Source: Arcobacter sp. (GTDB lineage: Bacteria; Campylobacterota; Campylobacteria; Campylobacterales; Arcobacteraceae). From it: a stretch of DNA of 64,000 bases. The translations under genes were made by a program, and so were the position numbers. Each line of letters begins with the position of its first letter. The stretch's first letter is position 1. The notes under the pieces were generated by a model, which ran no database searches, was not told the origin of the DNA, and worked only from the letters and a program-made list of their open reading frames with translations. Where the stretch lies: assembly GCA_020048055.1 (NCBI GenBank), contig JAIFNA010000011.1:1-64000 (forward strand), written 5' to 3'. Below are positions 55,707-64,000 of the stretch, piece after piece.

Positions 55707-56360
55707 TTAGAGTTTTAAGAATTCAAAATAAACCAAAAAAGCCACCAAAACAAGTAAGGATGCTGAAAAGATTTCAATTTGTTTTTTATAGTTTGAGATT
55801 TCACTAAAAATAGTTGAAGTGATATGGAAAATAAAAAAATAAAAAAATAAAAATGGAATTATTGTTACACCAATACCAAATATAAAACCATAAGATAGTG
55901 AGAGAGGAAAGTTAGATGCCAAAGAACTAAGTGTAATTAATGAAATCACGGGTAGACAAAATGAAAATGAACTAAAAAATCCGATTGAGAAATAGCTATA
56001 TTTTAAAGAGGTTGGACAACTTGTTTTACACCCTTTGTTATTTTTGATTGTTTTGTGAAGCAAAAATACTCCAATAAATAAGATTACTAGTGCACCAAGT
56101 TTATCAAATGAGATAACAGTTGAGATTTGTTTTTTTAAAATAGTTCCTCCAAAAAATGATACAGATGCAATACAACTATACGCCAAAATTTTCCCACTAA
56201 AATATTGAAATAGGACTTTTTTTGCAGTATTTTTATTATTTTGTTGCGATAATAAAATAGGTGTCATAACAGGCAGGCAACTAATGGCACATGAAGTTGC
56301 TCCTAATTGGAAGCCTGTTAAGAAAATAGTCACAAAAAGCATTATTGTTTGTAACTCCAT
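55707..56360 (-). CDS. TauE/SafE- or CcdA-like membrane protein
   Basis: Six hydrophobic helices with cysteine pairs CAISCLP near the start, CKTSC in the middle loop and CLPV in the second half, the pattern of the sulfite exporter TauE/SafE and DsbD/CcdA-like families. The Cys-Pro pairs suggest thiol or metal chemistry. Last gene of the TonB operon and overlapping the NapH-like gene by 19 nt; an ATG at 56342 (TAATG overlap) is an alternative start. Probably maturation or export of a metal or redox factor. Confidence 0.7.
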   Translation of the reverse strand: MELQTIMLFVTIFLTGFQLGATSCAISCLPVMTPILLSQQNNKNTAKKVLFQYFSGKILAYSCIASVSFFGGTILKKQISTVISFDKLGALVILFIGVFLLHKTIKNNKGCKTSCPTSLKYSYFSIGFFSSFSFCLPVISLITLSSLASNFPLSLSYGFIFGIGVTIIPFLFFYFFIFHITSTIFSEISNYKKQIEIFSASLLVLVAFLVYFEFLKL

Positions 56361-57343
56361 TTTTCGATTTTATTTCGTTTTTTAAAGTATTCATTTGATG
56401 AACTAAATAGGTTAATTGGTCCATATTTAAGTTTTAAGACATTGTCGTCTGGGCAAAACTCAACACATCTTCCACATAGGGTACAGTCATTAAAAGTGAT
56501 ATTTTTATTTTCCGCTTTTTCGCTTATCTCATAAATATCCATAGGACAGGCTTTCGCACAATTGTTGCAGCCATCACATTTATTTCCCCCATCTTTTACA
56601 AGCTTTAGGAGACCAACTTTTTTAAATACACTTTGTAGAGGAAGCATTGGACAAATTCTACAAAATGGTTGCCTTACAAAAAGTGCCAAAGCAATCATAA
56701 GTCCAAAAAGTAAATCAGCCAATAGTGATAAAATCATATATGTTGTGTTGCTGTTGTCAACATATATTTGGGTCATATCACCTACTGCTAAAGTTGTTAA
56801 AATTCGACTAGGACAAATGCTACAAAATGGATTTCCAAGTTCATGTCCTACAAATCCCAAGCCCGCTAAAAGTGGAAATATTAAAACTAAAAATGCAAAA
56901 ATAAACCACTTTATAGGGCGAACTTTTTTCAATGTTTCTTTTGTCAGCGAGTCAATTTGCTTTATTTTTAGTTTTTTACCCACCATAGTAATCACTTCTT
57001 GAAAAAATCCTAAAGGGCAAGTCCAGCCACAAAAGGCTTTGCTTAAAATCACTATTAATATAAAAAATCCACCTAGCGTTATTGCAGTTGGAAGTAGTGC
57101 GGAAATTAAATCAAGCTCACTAAATGCGCCACTTATTCTATGGTGTGCTTGATGTTGAAGTGGTATTAATGCACAATAATCACCACTTTGTTTGTCGTAA
57201 GCACAACTGAGAGATGGGAGGTTTGTTGTTAATTTATCTGCACTGTAAAATGTAGTAAAAAATAGAGCACCATACACTAAAAATACAAATGAAAACAATT
57301 GAACCACTCTTCTAAATGCTGTTAAGGTTAAAAACTTATCCAT
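56342..57343 (-). CDS. NapH/NosR-like 4Fe-4S membrane protein
   Basis: Four or more membrane helices with cytoplasmic-side cysteine motifs: CGWTCPLGF, CSICPS and CRICPM, then two ferredoxin clusters CDGCNNCAKACP and CTLCGRCVEFCP near the C-terminus. It moves electrons across the inner membrane from quinol, as NapH and NosR do. The ATG at 57343 has AGGAGAG upstream; the longer open frame into the previous gene is rejected. In this operon it may drive metal reduction at uptake. Confidence 0.87.
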   Translation of the reverse strand: MDKFLTLTAFRRVVQLFSFVFLVYGALFFTTFYSADKLTTNLPSLSCAYDKQSGDYCALIPLQHQAHHRISGAFSELDLISALLPTAITLGGFFILIVILSKAFCGWTCPLGFFQEVITMVGKKLKIKQIDSLTKETLKKVRPIKWFIFAFLVLIFPLLAGLGFVGHELGNPFCSICPSRILTTLAVGDMTQIYVDNSNTTYMILSLLADLLFGLMIALALFVRQPFCRICPMLPLQSVFKKVGLLKLVKDGGNKCDGCNNCAKACPMDIYEISEKAENKNITFNDCTLCGRCVEFCPDDNVLKLKYGPINLFSSSNEYFKKRNKIEKWSYKQ

Positions 57344-58145
57344 TTTTTGCTCTCCTATATAATAATAATCCAAGTAAAAATCCAAGTGAAGCAACACCAA
57401 AACCAGCAGGTACACTTTGCCAATGTGCAGTAGGATTTACATAATATTCACCTCTTAAGCTTGTATTGTAAATAGCATCGTTTTTGTTAAATTTTGCAAA
57501 CAATACAAACTCTTTCGGTTTATTTCCTCGTTTATTGTTTTGAACATCTTGAAATGTATCTTTGAGCGTGACACTTATTTTTCCATCATTATCTGTTTTT
57601 CCAACGAGTTCATCTTTCTCATCTAATTTGATAAATATCTCTTGATTAGGTAGTGGTTTGTTGCTAAATTTTAAAGTAAATAAATAAGTTCTCAATGCCA
57701 TAAATCTATCATGTTCTCTAGGTAAAAGAATTGGTTCAAGTTCCAAAATACCTTTTTGTAAACTTGTTATTTTTGTGGGACTTTTTTTTGATGGTTTCCC
57801 ATTTTTGGAGATATATGTTATTGCTGTAAAAAACTCGTTACCCTTGTTCCCATTTACAACCAAGCAATGGTAGTTGTCATACTTACTTTTTGTGATACTA
57901 ATCAAATTTGCATTTAATTTCAAAGAAGTTTGCTCAAGGTTTGACAATATATATGTGCCATTTGCCTCATAACTTCCATCAAGTCCAACAACTTGATACA
58001 TAGTTGTGGCCCCACTGCTTGAATGTGAATGCCCACTTTGTTTGGCATCTTTCATATCAGTTTCACAATTTTGTGGTGTTAAATAAAGTGGTGCAGCTTG
58101 TAAAATAGAAAAGGTGAAAATCCCACTAAGTATTAGATGTTTCAT
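57336..58145 (-). CDS. Exported DUF4198-like protein with C-terminal anchor
   Basis: Signal peptide, a His/Ser-rich patch (SGHSHSSSG) near residue 38, an immunoglobulin-like domain near residues 160-225 (PNQEIFIKLDEKDELVGKTDNDGKISVTLKD, typical of DUF4198/NikM-like folds) and a C-terminal helix GFLLGLLLYRRAK. The histidines could bind metal. Second gene of the minus-strand TonB operon, overlapping the NapH-like gene by 8 nt. Function inferred only from context. Confidence 0.65.
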   Translation of the reverse strand: MKHLILSGIFTFSILQAAPLYLTPQNCETDMKDAKQSGHSHSSSGATTMYQVVGLDGSYEANGTYILSNLEQTSLKLNANLISITKSKYDNYHCLVVNGNKGNEFFTAITYISKNGKPSKKSPTKITSLQKGILELEPILLPREHDRFMALRTYLFTLKFSNKPLPNQEIFIKLDEKDELVGKTDNDGKISVTLKDTFQDVQNNKRGNKPKEFVLFAKFNKNDAIYNTSLRGEYYVNPTAHWQSVPAGFGVASLGFLLGLLLYRRAKNG

Positions 58146-58153
58146 ACCATATC

Positions 58154-60403
58154 CTAAAACTTAACAGACAAACCAGCTGTGTATGTTCGCCCTTGATTTA
58201 CTGTAATTGATAAATCTTCCGCATCAAATTTCCCATCACTATTTGCATCACCACTTGATCTTGCTGTGTTGTAGTAAAATTTATCTAAAGCATTATCAAC
58301 TTTTGCAAATATATCAAACTTGTATCCACCAATTTTTGTAACATAACTGGCCATAATATTTAGTACAGCTTGCCCACCTATTTCAATTTTGTTCATCTCA
58401 TCGGCAAAATATTTTGATTTTGCATTAACTTCAGCAGTCAATAGTAAATCATTATTGAAATTGTAATTTGTTCTAAGATTTAGATTGTGTTTCGGGACCC
58501 TTGGTACAAGTTTGCCAGTTAAATTATAATGCTCAATAGTATATTGAGTAGCAGGATTTGTAAAGGTTGATGCTGTTTTGTATGTACCATAAGAATTTCC
58601 TAAAGTAAGGTTAAAATTATCATATTGTGTAAATTTGGCTTCAGTGTAAGAGTATGCCACATCAAAATATATAGGTTTATTTTTGTTTGTATTTAGTGCC
58701 AATTCCAATCCTTTGTTTCTTATTCCACCTATGTTTTCATATTTTGTTTTTGCAAAAAGTGGATTTGATGGATCAGTTGATGCATATTGTCCAACATTTG
58801 CCATAATATAATCATCTCTGTCGATTAAAAATAGAGCTGTGTCATATTCAAATAAACTATTACTACCTCTTATACCAACTTCGTAGTTGTAAGAAGTTTC
58901 TGGTTTTAAATCATGATTACTTTCAACTTTTGTACTTGTTGGATCAATATCGCCTGCAAACATTTGACTTACTGTTGGAGTTCTAAAACCTGTTGAGATG
59001 TTCGTGTAAAATGATCTAGTATCGCTTAGTGAGTATGCACCGCCAATTCGATATGAGCCCACATCAAAGCTTTTGTCTATTTTCATATTTTTTAAAATAT
59101 CGTTGTAATCATAAGATATATGGTCATATCTTCCATTTGTGGTGATGCTTAATTCGTTTGAAAGTACATATTTGAGTTCACCATATAGTGCGATTACATT
59201 TTCATCTGTTTCATCATCACCTGTAATTGTCCCTGCATAAACTTTTGTAGAATCCCCAAAACAAGCAGTCCCAGCACTATTTAGCCTTGTACAATAATCT
59301 TGTAAAATATTCGTTTTGTTTTCATAGTAATTAGCCCTATAATCAATCCCAAGAAGTGTTGCTATTTTATTGCTTGTTGTTCTGTATTCGCTTTTTGCAC
59401 CCCTTTGGATTTGAAACTGGTCATTGTATGTTCCATAAGCATCTTCTGAAGTTATTTTTGCTCCTGCTAAGCTATATTTGATTGGACTACTTACATAATT
59501 TGTATCATCTTTGTATTGATAAACATTAAAAAGAAAATTTCCATTATCATTAAAATCTTTCGCATAAGTTATAAAATATTTACCCAAATCTACATCATAT
59601 TTACGACTATAATCTCTATCGCCAGTTCCGTTGTAGATACTTTTTGGATTGTTTTGTGCTTCTGTTTCACCTTTTACAGTTCCGTGAGAATCTTTATCTC
59701 TTTTTGATAATTCAATTCCGCCAGTAATATCACTATTATCATCTATGTAGTACTGGAGTTTTGAATTTAAATATTTTGTATTGTAGTCACTTTTTTCATG
59801 GTAGCCATCACTTTTTCTCTCACTTACTTGTAAATATGTGTTTATTGAGTCATTTGCAAAACCTGCTCGAGCTAAAAGCTTTTGATAACCAAAACTTCCA
59901 GTTTCAATTCCAAAAGAGTTATAGCTGTTGTTTGCACCTTTTTTTGTTGTTATGATAACAGCTCCACTAAGTGCATCTTCACCAAAAAGATAACTTGCCC
60001 CACCTTTCACAACTTTGATACTTTCAATATTGTCAAGGTCAATATTTACTTTCCCTGTTCGTTCAAAAACAGGAACACCATCGATAACAACTGCAACACC
60101 AGGTTTTTCACCCATATATCTTTGATTTTCAACGCCACGAATATGCAGCTTTAAACTGTCACCAGTTTGCACTTCTGTTGTAAGTCCTGGGATACTGTTT
60201 AAAATTTGTTGGATATTTTCGATATGAGCTTTATCTATCTTTTCGCCATTTAGTGTCGCAGTTGTTGATATTTCATTTTGTTTTGCTTTAAATCTATCGT
60301 CGATTGTTGTTGATGATACTGTTATTTTACCTAGATCGTCTCCATAAAGACTAATATTTAAAGCAATAGCACAAGCAATAGACATACATATTTTTTGATT
60401 CAT
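58154..60403 (-). CDS. TonB-dependent outer membrane receptor
   Basis: 749 aa. Signal peptide, then the plug domain (ISTTATLNGEKIDKAHIENIQQILNSIPG; IHIRGVENQRYMG-like RGVENQR; VVIDGVPVF; VKGGASYLFGEDALSGAV) and a 22-strand barrel ending in Phe (TAGLSVKF). AAGGAG precedes the ATG at 60403. Imports a metal chelate or similar; the neighbours point to copper, iron or nickel, not decidable here. First gene of the operon; a long structured leader lies upstream. Confidence 0.92.
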   Translation of the reverse strand: MNQKICMSIACAIALNISLYGDDLGKITVSSTTIDDRFKAKQNEISTTATLNGEKIDKAHIENIQQILNSIPGLTTEVQTGDSLKLHIRGVENQRYMGEKPGVAVVIDGVPVFERTGKVNIDLDNIESIKVVKGGASYLFGEDALSGAVIITTKKGANNSYNSFGIETGSFGYQKLLARAGFANDSINTYLQVSERKSDGYHEKSDYNTKYLNSKLQYYIDDNSDITGGIELSKRDKDSHGTVKGETEAQNNPKSIYNGTGDRDYSRKYDVDLGKYFITYAKDFNDNGNFLFNVYQYKDDTNYVSSPIKYSLAGAKITSEDAYGTYNDQFQIQRGAKSEYRTTSNKIATLLGIDYRANYYENKTNILQDYCTRLNSAGTACFGDSTKVYAGTITGDDETDENVIALYGELKYVLSNELSITTNGRYDHISYDYNDILKNMKIDKSFDVGSYRIGGAYSLSDTRSFYTNISTGFRTPTVSQMFAGDIDPTSTKVESNHDLKPETSYNYEVGIRGSNSLFEYDTALFLIDRDDYIMANVGQYASTDPSNPLFAKTKYENIGGIRNKGLELALNTNKNKPIYFDVAYSYTEAKFTQYDNFNLTLGNSYGTYKTASTFTNPATQYTIEHYNLTGKLVPRVPKHNLNLRTNYNFNNDLLLTAEVNAKSKYFADEMNKIEIGGQAVLNIMASYVTKIGGYKFDIFAKVDNALDKFYYNTARSSGDANSDGKFDAEDLSITVNQGRTYTAGLSVKF

Positions 60404-60819
60404 TTTTTGTTTCTCCTTAAAATTAAGAAGACACACATTATTTACCACTTAAGGAACTTTAACTATAATAAACAATGGTGTCCTTGCATACCTAATCCCT
60501 TGCTTCTTACCTTTCAAAACGAGTTGCAAGGGTTCGTAAATTCTTACGAATAAAATCAGATTTCTAATATTAGTATTTAAGTGTTAACTAAGTGTTAATT
60601 TAACTCTTTATTGAAAGCTGCAAATCAAGAAAAATAGATCTTTTTATAAATCAACGAACTTAATCCTCACTGTAAAATTGATTAATATCAAATATTTCAT
60701 ATAAAAAAGAGTTATCCTGGTTTAAAAAGTAATTTGAGATTTAATTATGTATTGACATTTTCAAATTAAGGCTATTTGGTTAAAATAATTCCAAAATTTG
60801 CTAGAATTGAGACATATTG
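60404..60819. other. Divergent control region with two inverted repeats
   Basis: About 416 bases without a gene between the TonB receptor and a histidine kinase. It holds TTCGTAA-ATTC-TTACGAA (60533-60550), an operator-like palindrome, and CCCTTGC/GCAAGGG (60497-60503, 60526-60532), which forms a stem in the receptor leader. The rest is plain AT-rich sequence. Confidence 0.6.
60533..60550. promoter_or_regulatory. 18-bp palindrome upstream of the TonB receptor
   Basis: TTCGTAA, ATTC, TTACGAA: perfect 7-bp arms. About 130 nt before the receptor start; suits a dimeric metal-responsive repressor or an RNA hairpin. Confidence 0.6.
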
Positions 60820-61734
60820 ATGAGTGATACTGAAAAATTAAGAAATAGATTTGAGATTGAAAAGTGGAAAACTAAATTTCATAGTGAGCATAAGCTTAGG
60901 GAGTATGCTGAGGAGCTACTTGAGACAAGAAGTGCTGAACTTTGTGAACTCAATGAAACTTTGGCTAGGAGAGTTGAGGAGGAGGTTGAGAAGAATAGAG
61001 AAAAAGAGCTTATTTTGTTTCAACAATCAAAAATGGCATCTATGGGGGAGATGATAGGAAATATCGCTCATCAGTGGAGACAGCCACTTTCGGCTATCTC
61101 ATCAATTGCAAGTTCTCATATAGTTCAGAATGAAGTTGGAATGCTTAGTTTGGAAGCTTCTAGAGAATCCCTAACTGATATCATGAAACATACAGAATTT
61201 TTATCAAATACAATCGATGATTTTAGAAACTTTTTTAGAAATGACAAAGAATATACAGTATTTTTGATTGAAGAATCGGTTGCTACTTGTTTGCATATTT
61301 TAGCTGGCATAATATCTACCAATTGCATTACAGTTGTTAGGGATATTCAACATATTCAGTTATTTAGTCTTAAAAATGAGTTTGTGCAAGTAATTTTAAA
61401 TCTTGTAAAAAATGCTGTTGATGCCTTGGTTGATGTCTTTGACGATGATGAAAAATTTATTTTTATAAAAGCTTATGTTGAAAATGAAGAGGCTCATGTT
61501 GAGATAACAGACACAGCTGGAGGGATTCCCAAAAGTATTATGAACCGAATTTTTGAACCATATTTTACAACAAAACATAAATCACAGGGGACAGGAATTG
61601 GTCTTTTTATGTCATCTGAAATAATAGGTAAACATATGAAAGGGACAATTATTGCAGACAATGTTGATACAGAAGTAGGGGGGCAAATTTTAAGGGGCGC
61701 TTCTTTTAAAATATCTATCCCATTGGAGTATTAA
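60820..61734 (+). CDS. Soluble histidine kinase
   Basis: 304 aa with no membrane helix. An N-terminal coiled coil (residues 1-65), then HisKA with NIAHQWRQPLS near 88 and HATPase_c: LVKNAVDAL, DTAGGIPKS and GTGIGLFMSS. The kinase core resembles that of the gene at 42951. No sensor domain or response regulator adjoins it, so it may be fed by a partner protein. It meets dnaX tail to tail with only 2 nt between stops. ATG at 60820 follows a TTG at 60817. Confidence 0.88.
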   Translation: MSDTEKLRNRFEIEKWKTKFHSEHKLREYAEELLETRSAELCELNETLARRVEEEVEKNREKELILFQQSKMASMGEMIGNIAHQWRQPLSAISSIASSHIVQNEVGMLSLEASRESLTDIMKHTEFLSNTIDDFRNFFRNDKEYTVFLIEESVATCLHILAGIISTNCITVVRDIQHIQLFSLKNEFVQVILNLVKNAVDALVDVFDDDEKFIFIKAYVENEEAHVEITDTAGGIPKSIMNRIFEPYFTTKHKSQGTGIGLFMSSEIIGKHMKGTIIADNVDTEVGGQILRGASFKISIPLEY

Positions 61735-61736
61735 AG

Positions 61737-63497
61737 TTATAGTTTACTTTTTACTCTAAGTTGAGATTCTGGTTGAAATAATTCTATTGCTTTATTTACA
61801 AATTTAGAGTTTAAAATATCATCCATTTTCAACTCTTTTTGAGAAAATGATGGAGCTACTATCATCCCCATATTGGCAACACAACCACTTCCGAGTTCAA
61901 TATCTTCAATCATAGAACCACTATCGCTTTCATGGTCATATAAATTTACTTCGATTTGTTCATCTTTAGGTGTTATGTTTTGGGGTAACTCCTTTTGTTT
62001 AGAAGTATCGATTTTATTAAATTTAATCTCAGTTTCATTTCCAAAAATATCTTCTATAAATCCTCTTATGTAGGCAAAATTTTTATTCAATAATTTTCTG
62101 CTTTCATCATCAGCATAGCTATCTATGGTTAGAATATTTTCTTCAAATGAATTAAATATAAAGCTTTTAGTAAAACAAACACCCAAATCATAATTTCTGT
62201 CAAATATTAAATCTGTTACTTTTTGGTAGTTAGTTAGGTTTAGATTTTCCTCATTGTTTGTATTGTCTTTTTCTTCTATAAACACATTTGGTGGGATATC
62301 AAAATTTGTTGATTTTTGAGTTTCATTTGTTTTTTCTAGTTCAATCGAGATATTTTCATTTTTTGTTGCTATTGGAATTGTATTGGTTTGAGCATTTTGA
62401 TTATTTTGGCGTTCATTTTGTTTTGGAATTATCCCTTTTGTCTCTTCAATTATCTCTTCGATTGTTTTTAACCAAGAAGCCTCTTCTAGTTTCATCAGTG
62501 TTAAGATAATAACAAATCCACCATCACTATTTTGTTTTAGTAGCTCTTTGGCATCACCTAAAATTCTAAAAAATCTATCAAAAAGATAAGTTGCAAATCT
62601 TACATCGCGAGTCAACATTTTGTGTTTTAGATAGATTGAAATCTCATCTATAACTTGCCCAGCTTCATAAGATTCTAATATTTCCAAATATTCTCTTGTG
62701 TCCCTTCCTTTTAATATAGAATCAAATAAAGTATCCATAAAAGATGGATCAATCATCCCCATCATATCAGTTACTGCGGAGGTTGAAACCCCACTTTTAG
62801 AATAAATAATAGCTTGGTCAAGGAGCGTTAGAGTGTCTCTTAAGCTACCTTGCCCGCTTCTTATTAAGATATTTAAAGCTTCATTTTCATAAGCAATATT
62901 TTCTAAATTTAAAATGTGAACTAGATGATGAAATACATTTTGTTCACTTATTTTTTTAAATCTAAAATGTTGAGTTCGACTTAAAATGGTAGCAGGAACT
63001 TTAAGTGGATCGGTCGTAGCTAGGATAAATTTTACAAAAGCAGGAGGCTCTTCAAGTGTTTTTAGTAAAGCATTAAATGCTTGAGTTGTAAGCATATGAA
63101 CTTCATCAATTATGAAAATTTTGTATTTTGCACTTGTTGGACGATATTTTGTATGCTCGATTAAGTCTTTGATATCATCAATCCCACGATTTGATGCTGC
63201 GTCCATCTCCACAATATCAAGATGTCTCCCTTCATTTGCACTCAAACATCCACTACAAACTTCACAAGGTTTAGATGTTGGAGCATTTTTACATACAAGT
63301 GCTTTTGCCATAATTCTAGCTGTACTGGTTTTTCCACTTCCTCTAAGTCCGCTAAAAAGGTAAGCGTGAGATAATCTATCTTTGTCAAGTGCAAGTGATA
63401 ATGTGCTAGAGATACTATCTTGTCCTATTAAATCTTCAAATTTTGACGGCCTATATTTAAGTGCTAAAACCTTATTTTCTAAATTTTCTTGGCTCAT
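61737..63497 (-). CDS. dnaX: DNA polymerase III subunit gamma/tau
   Basis: Clamp-loader ATPase: SGLRGSGKTS near residue 48, the zinc-binding C-x-PCEVCSGC cluster, DEVHMLTTQAFNALLKTLEEPP, and TTDPLKVPATILSRTQHF. The C-terminal 250 residues are low-complexity and hold the polymerase-contact region. At 586 aa it is a tau-length product. The ATG at 63497 overlaps the murI stop (ATGA), so I prefer it over the ATG at 63506. Confidence 0.94.
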   Translation of the reverse strand: MSQENLENKVLALKYRPSKFEDLIGQDSISSTLSLALDKDRLSHAYLFSGLRGSGKTSTARIMAKALVCKNAPTSKPCEVCSGCLSANEGRHLDIVEMDAASNRGIDDIKDLIEHTKYRPTSAKYKIFIIDEVHMLTTQAFNALLKTLEEPPAFVKFILATTDPLKVPATILSRTQHFRFKKISEQNVFHHLVHILNLENIAYENEALNILIRSGQGSLRDTLTLLDQAIIYSKSGVSTSAVTDMMGMIDPSFMDTLFDSILKGRDTREYLEILESYEAGQVIDEISIYLKHKMLTRDVRFATYLFDRFFRILGDAKELLKQNSDGGFVIILTLMKLEEASWLKTIEEIIEETKGIIPKQNERQNNQNAQTNTIPIATKNENISIELEKTNETQKSTNFDIPPNVFIEEKDNTNNEENLNLTNYQKVTDLIFDRNYDLGVCFTKSFIFNSFEENILTIDSYADDESRKLLNKNFAYIRGFIEDIFGNETEIKFNKIDTSKQKELPQNITPKDEQIEVNLYDHESDSGSMIEDIELGSGCVANMGMIVAPSFSQKELKMDDILNSKFVNKAIELFQPESQLRVKSKL

Positions 63498-64000
63498 ATT
63501 GTACATTTCCTGATTTTTATATTTTTGTTTTTTACTATTTTTTTTATCATCTGGTGGTTAATGTTTCCAGTATGACAAATATCTATTTTTAAAGAACCTT
63601 CGTTAATATGCCCTTTTTCTTGACTTAAAAGTTTTAGTCTATTTGCTATTGCATCACCAGTACTTATAATGGTGGTCTCGTTGCCCATAATCTTTTTGAT
63701 TGTGTCTTCAACTAATGGGTAGTGCGTACAACCAAGAACAATCGTATCTACATTATTATTTTTCATCGGGAGTAGCCAATTTTCGAGCATTTGAAAGGTT
63801 TTTGGACTGTTCGTTTCACCATTTTCAATTTGTTCAACCAAACCAATACAAGCTTGTTCATAAAGGGTAACTTTTTTAATGTTTGATAATTCATTTACTA
63901 AAAGTTGATATTTATCGCCCTTTAGTGTTGCTGGAGTTGCCAAAACACCAACATTTGAAGTTTGTGTTTTTAAAATTGCTGGTTTAACTCCAGGCTCTGT
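63494..64000 (-). CDS. murI: Glutamate racemase (5' end outside window)
   Basis: The visible 168 residues are the C-terminal part: EPGVKPA, VGVLATPATL and the second catalytic cysteine in LGCTHYPLV. MurI supplies D-glutamate for peptidoglycan. The frame is open through the window edge at 64000, so the N-terminal half and start are missing. It ends with an ATGA overlap into dnaX. Confidence 0.92.
   Translation of the reverse strand, partial: TEPGVKPAILKTQTSNVGVLATPATLKGDKYQLLVNELSNIKKVTLYEQACIGLVEQIENGETNSPKTFQMLENWLLPMKNNNVDTIVLGCTHYPLVEDTIKKIMGNETTIISTGDAIANRLKLLSQEKGHINEGSLKIDICHTGNINHQMIKKIVKNKNIKIRKCTI

Noticed and set aside
60404-60819. Cobalamin or other known riboswitch before the TonB receptor
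   Set aside because: No B12 box or other aptamer core that I recognise; only the two inverted repeats are solid.

Overview
The window is AT-rich chromosomal DNA from a Campylobacterota (epsilonproteobacterial) species, probably near Arcobacteraceae, Sulfurimonas or Sulfurospirillum; I cannot fix the genus by reading alone. The indicators are a futalosine-pathway menaquinone gene (mqnC), a short HrcA in an hrcA-grpE-dnaK cluster behind a perfect CIRCE, a DUF4492-type small gene ahead of cydAB, NapH-like ferredoxins, HQWRQPL-type histidine kinases, frequent TTG/GTG starts and tightly overlapping genes. Most of the window is ordinary core genome.

Layout. 0.1-4.7 kb: exported rhodanese, TtcA-like PP-loop ATPase, phosphatidylserine synthase, methyltransferase, cytochrome c and a TraF-like barrel protein, closed by a strong terminator. 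4.7-11.2 kb, minus strand: bamA, mqnC, an inactive-type M16 peptidase and three small exported proteins. 11.3-21.5 kb: tyrA, a diguanylate cyclase, a barrel protein, der with a TOTE-type helicase, an exported alpha/beta hydrolase, then hemN, an Fe-S oxidoreductase and lgt. 21.5-25.6 kb: heat-shock operon with two CIRCE-like sites and a remarkable hairpin array between grpE and dnaK, then a DUF423 gene. 25.6-28.7 kb: accessory remnant, with a promoterless TraG-like C-terminal fragment and a decayed pair of tiny membrane-protein genes. 28.7-34.4 kb: EamA exporter, phosphate transporter, a GMC oxidoreductase with its small subunit, and a Cys-Gly-Lys-rich secreted peptide facing a DUF4395 membrane protein that carries the same TMKCQAGKCG motif at its C-terminus. 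34.4-39.6 kb: a second accessory island with a predicted structured RNA, a single-chain restriction-modification-specificity enzyme and a zinc-ribbon protein. 39.6-48.1 kb: ychF, mutS2, a CHASE4 histidine kinase, a PAS-GGDEF-EAL protein and truD. 48.2-55.7 kb: DUF134/NifX-type regulator divergent from a cyd operon (interrupted DUF4492 gene, cydA, cydB, CydX-sized peptide), then nadE, degT, lpxK and amidase. 55.7-60.4 kb, minus strand: TonB receptor, DUF4198-like protein, NapH-like protein and TauE/SafE-like protein, which I infer to be a metal-uptake and reduction operon. 60.8-64 kb: histidine kinase, dnaX and the 3' part of murI, which runs off the window.

No tRNA, rRNA, CRISPR array or intact insertion sequence was recognised. 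The observations I rate highest are the shared KCG motif pair, the cloverleaf-like RNA candidate upstream of the restriction system, the hairpin array between grpE and dnaK with mutually exclusive pairings, the in-frame TGA in the DUF4492 gene, and the TOTE-type helicase without its primase. All family assignments are from motif reading, with no database search.
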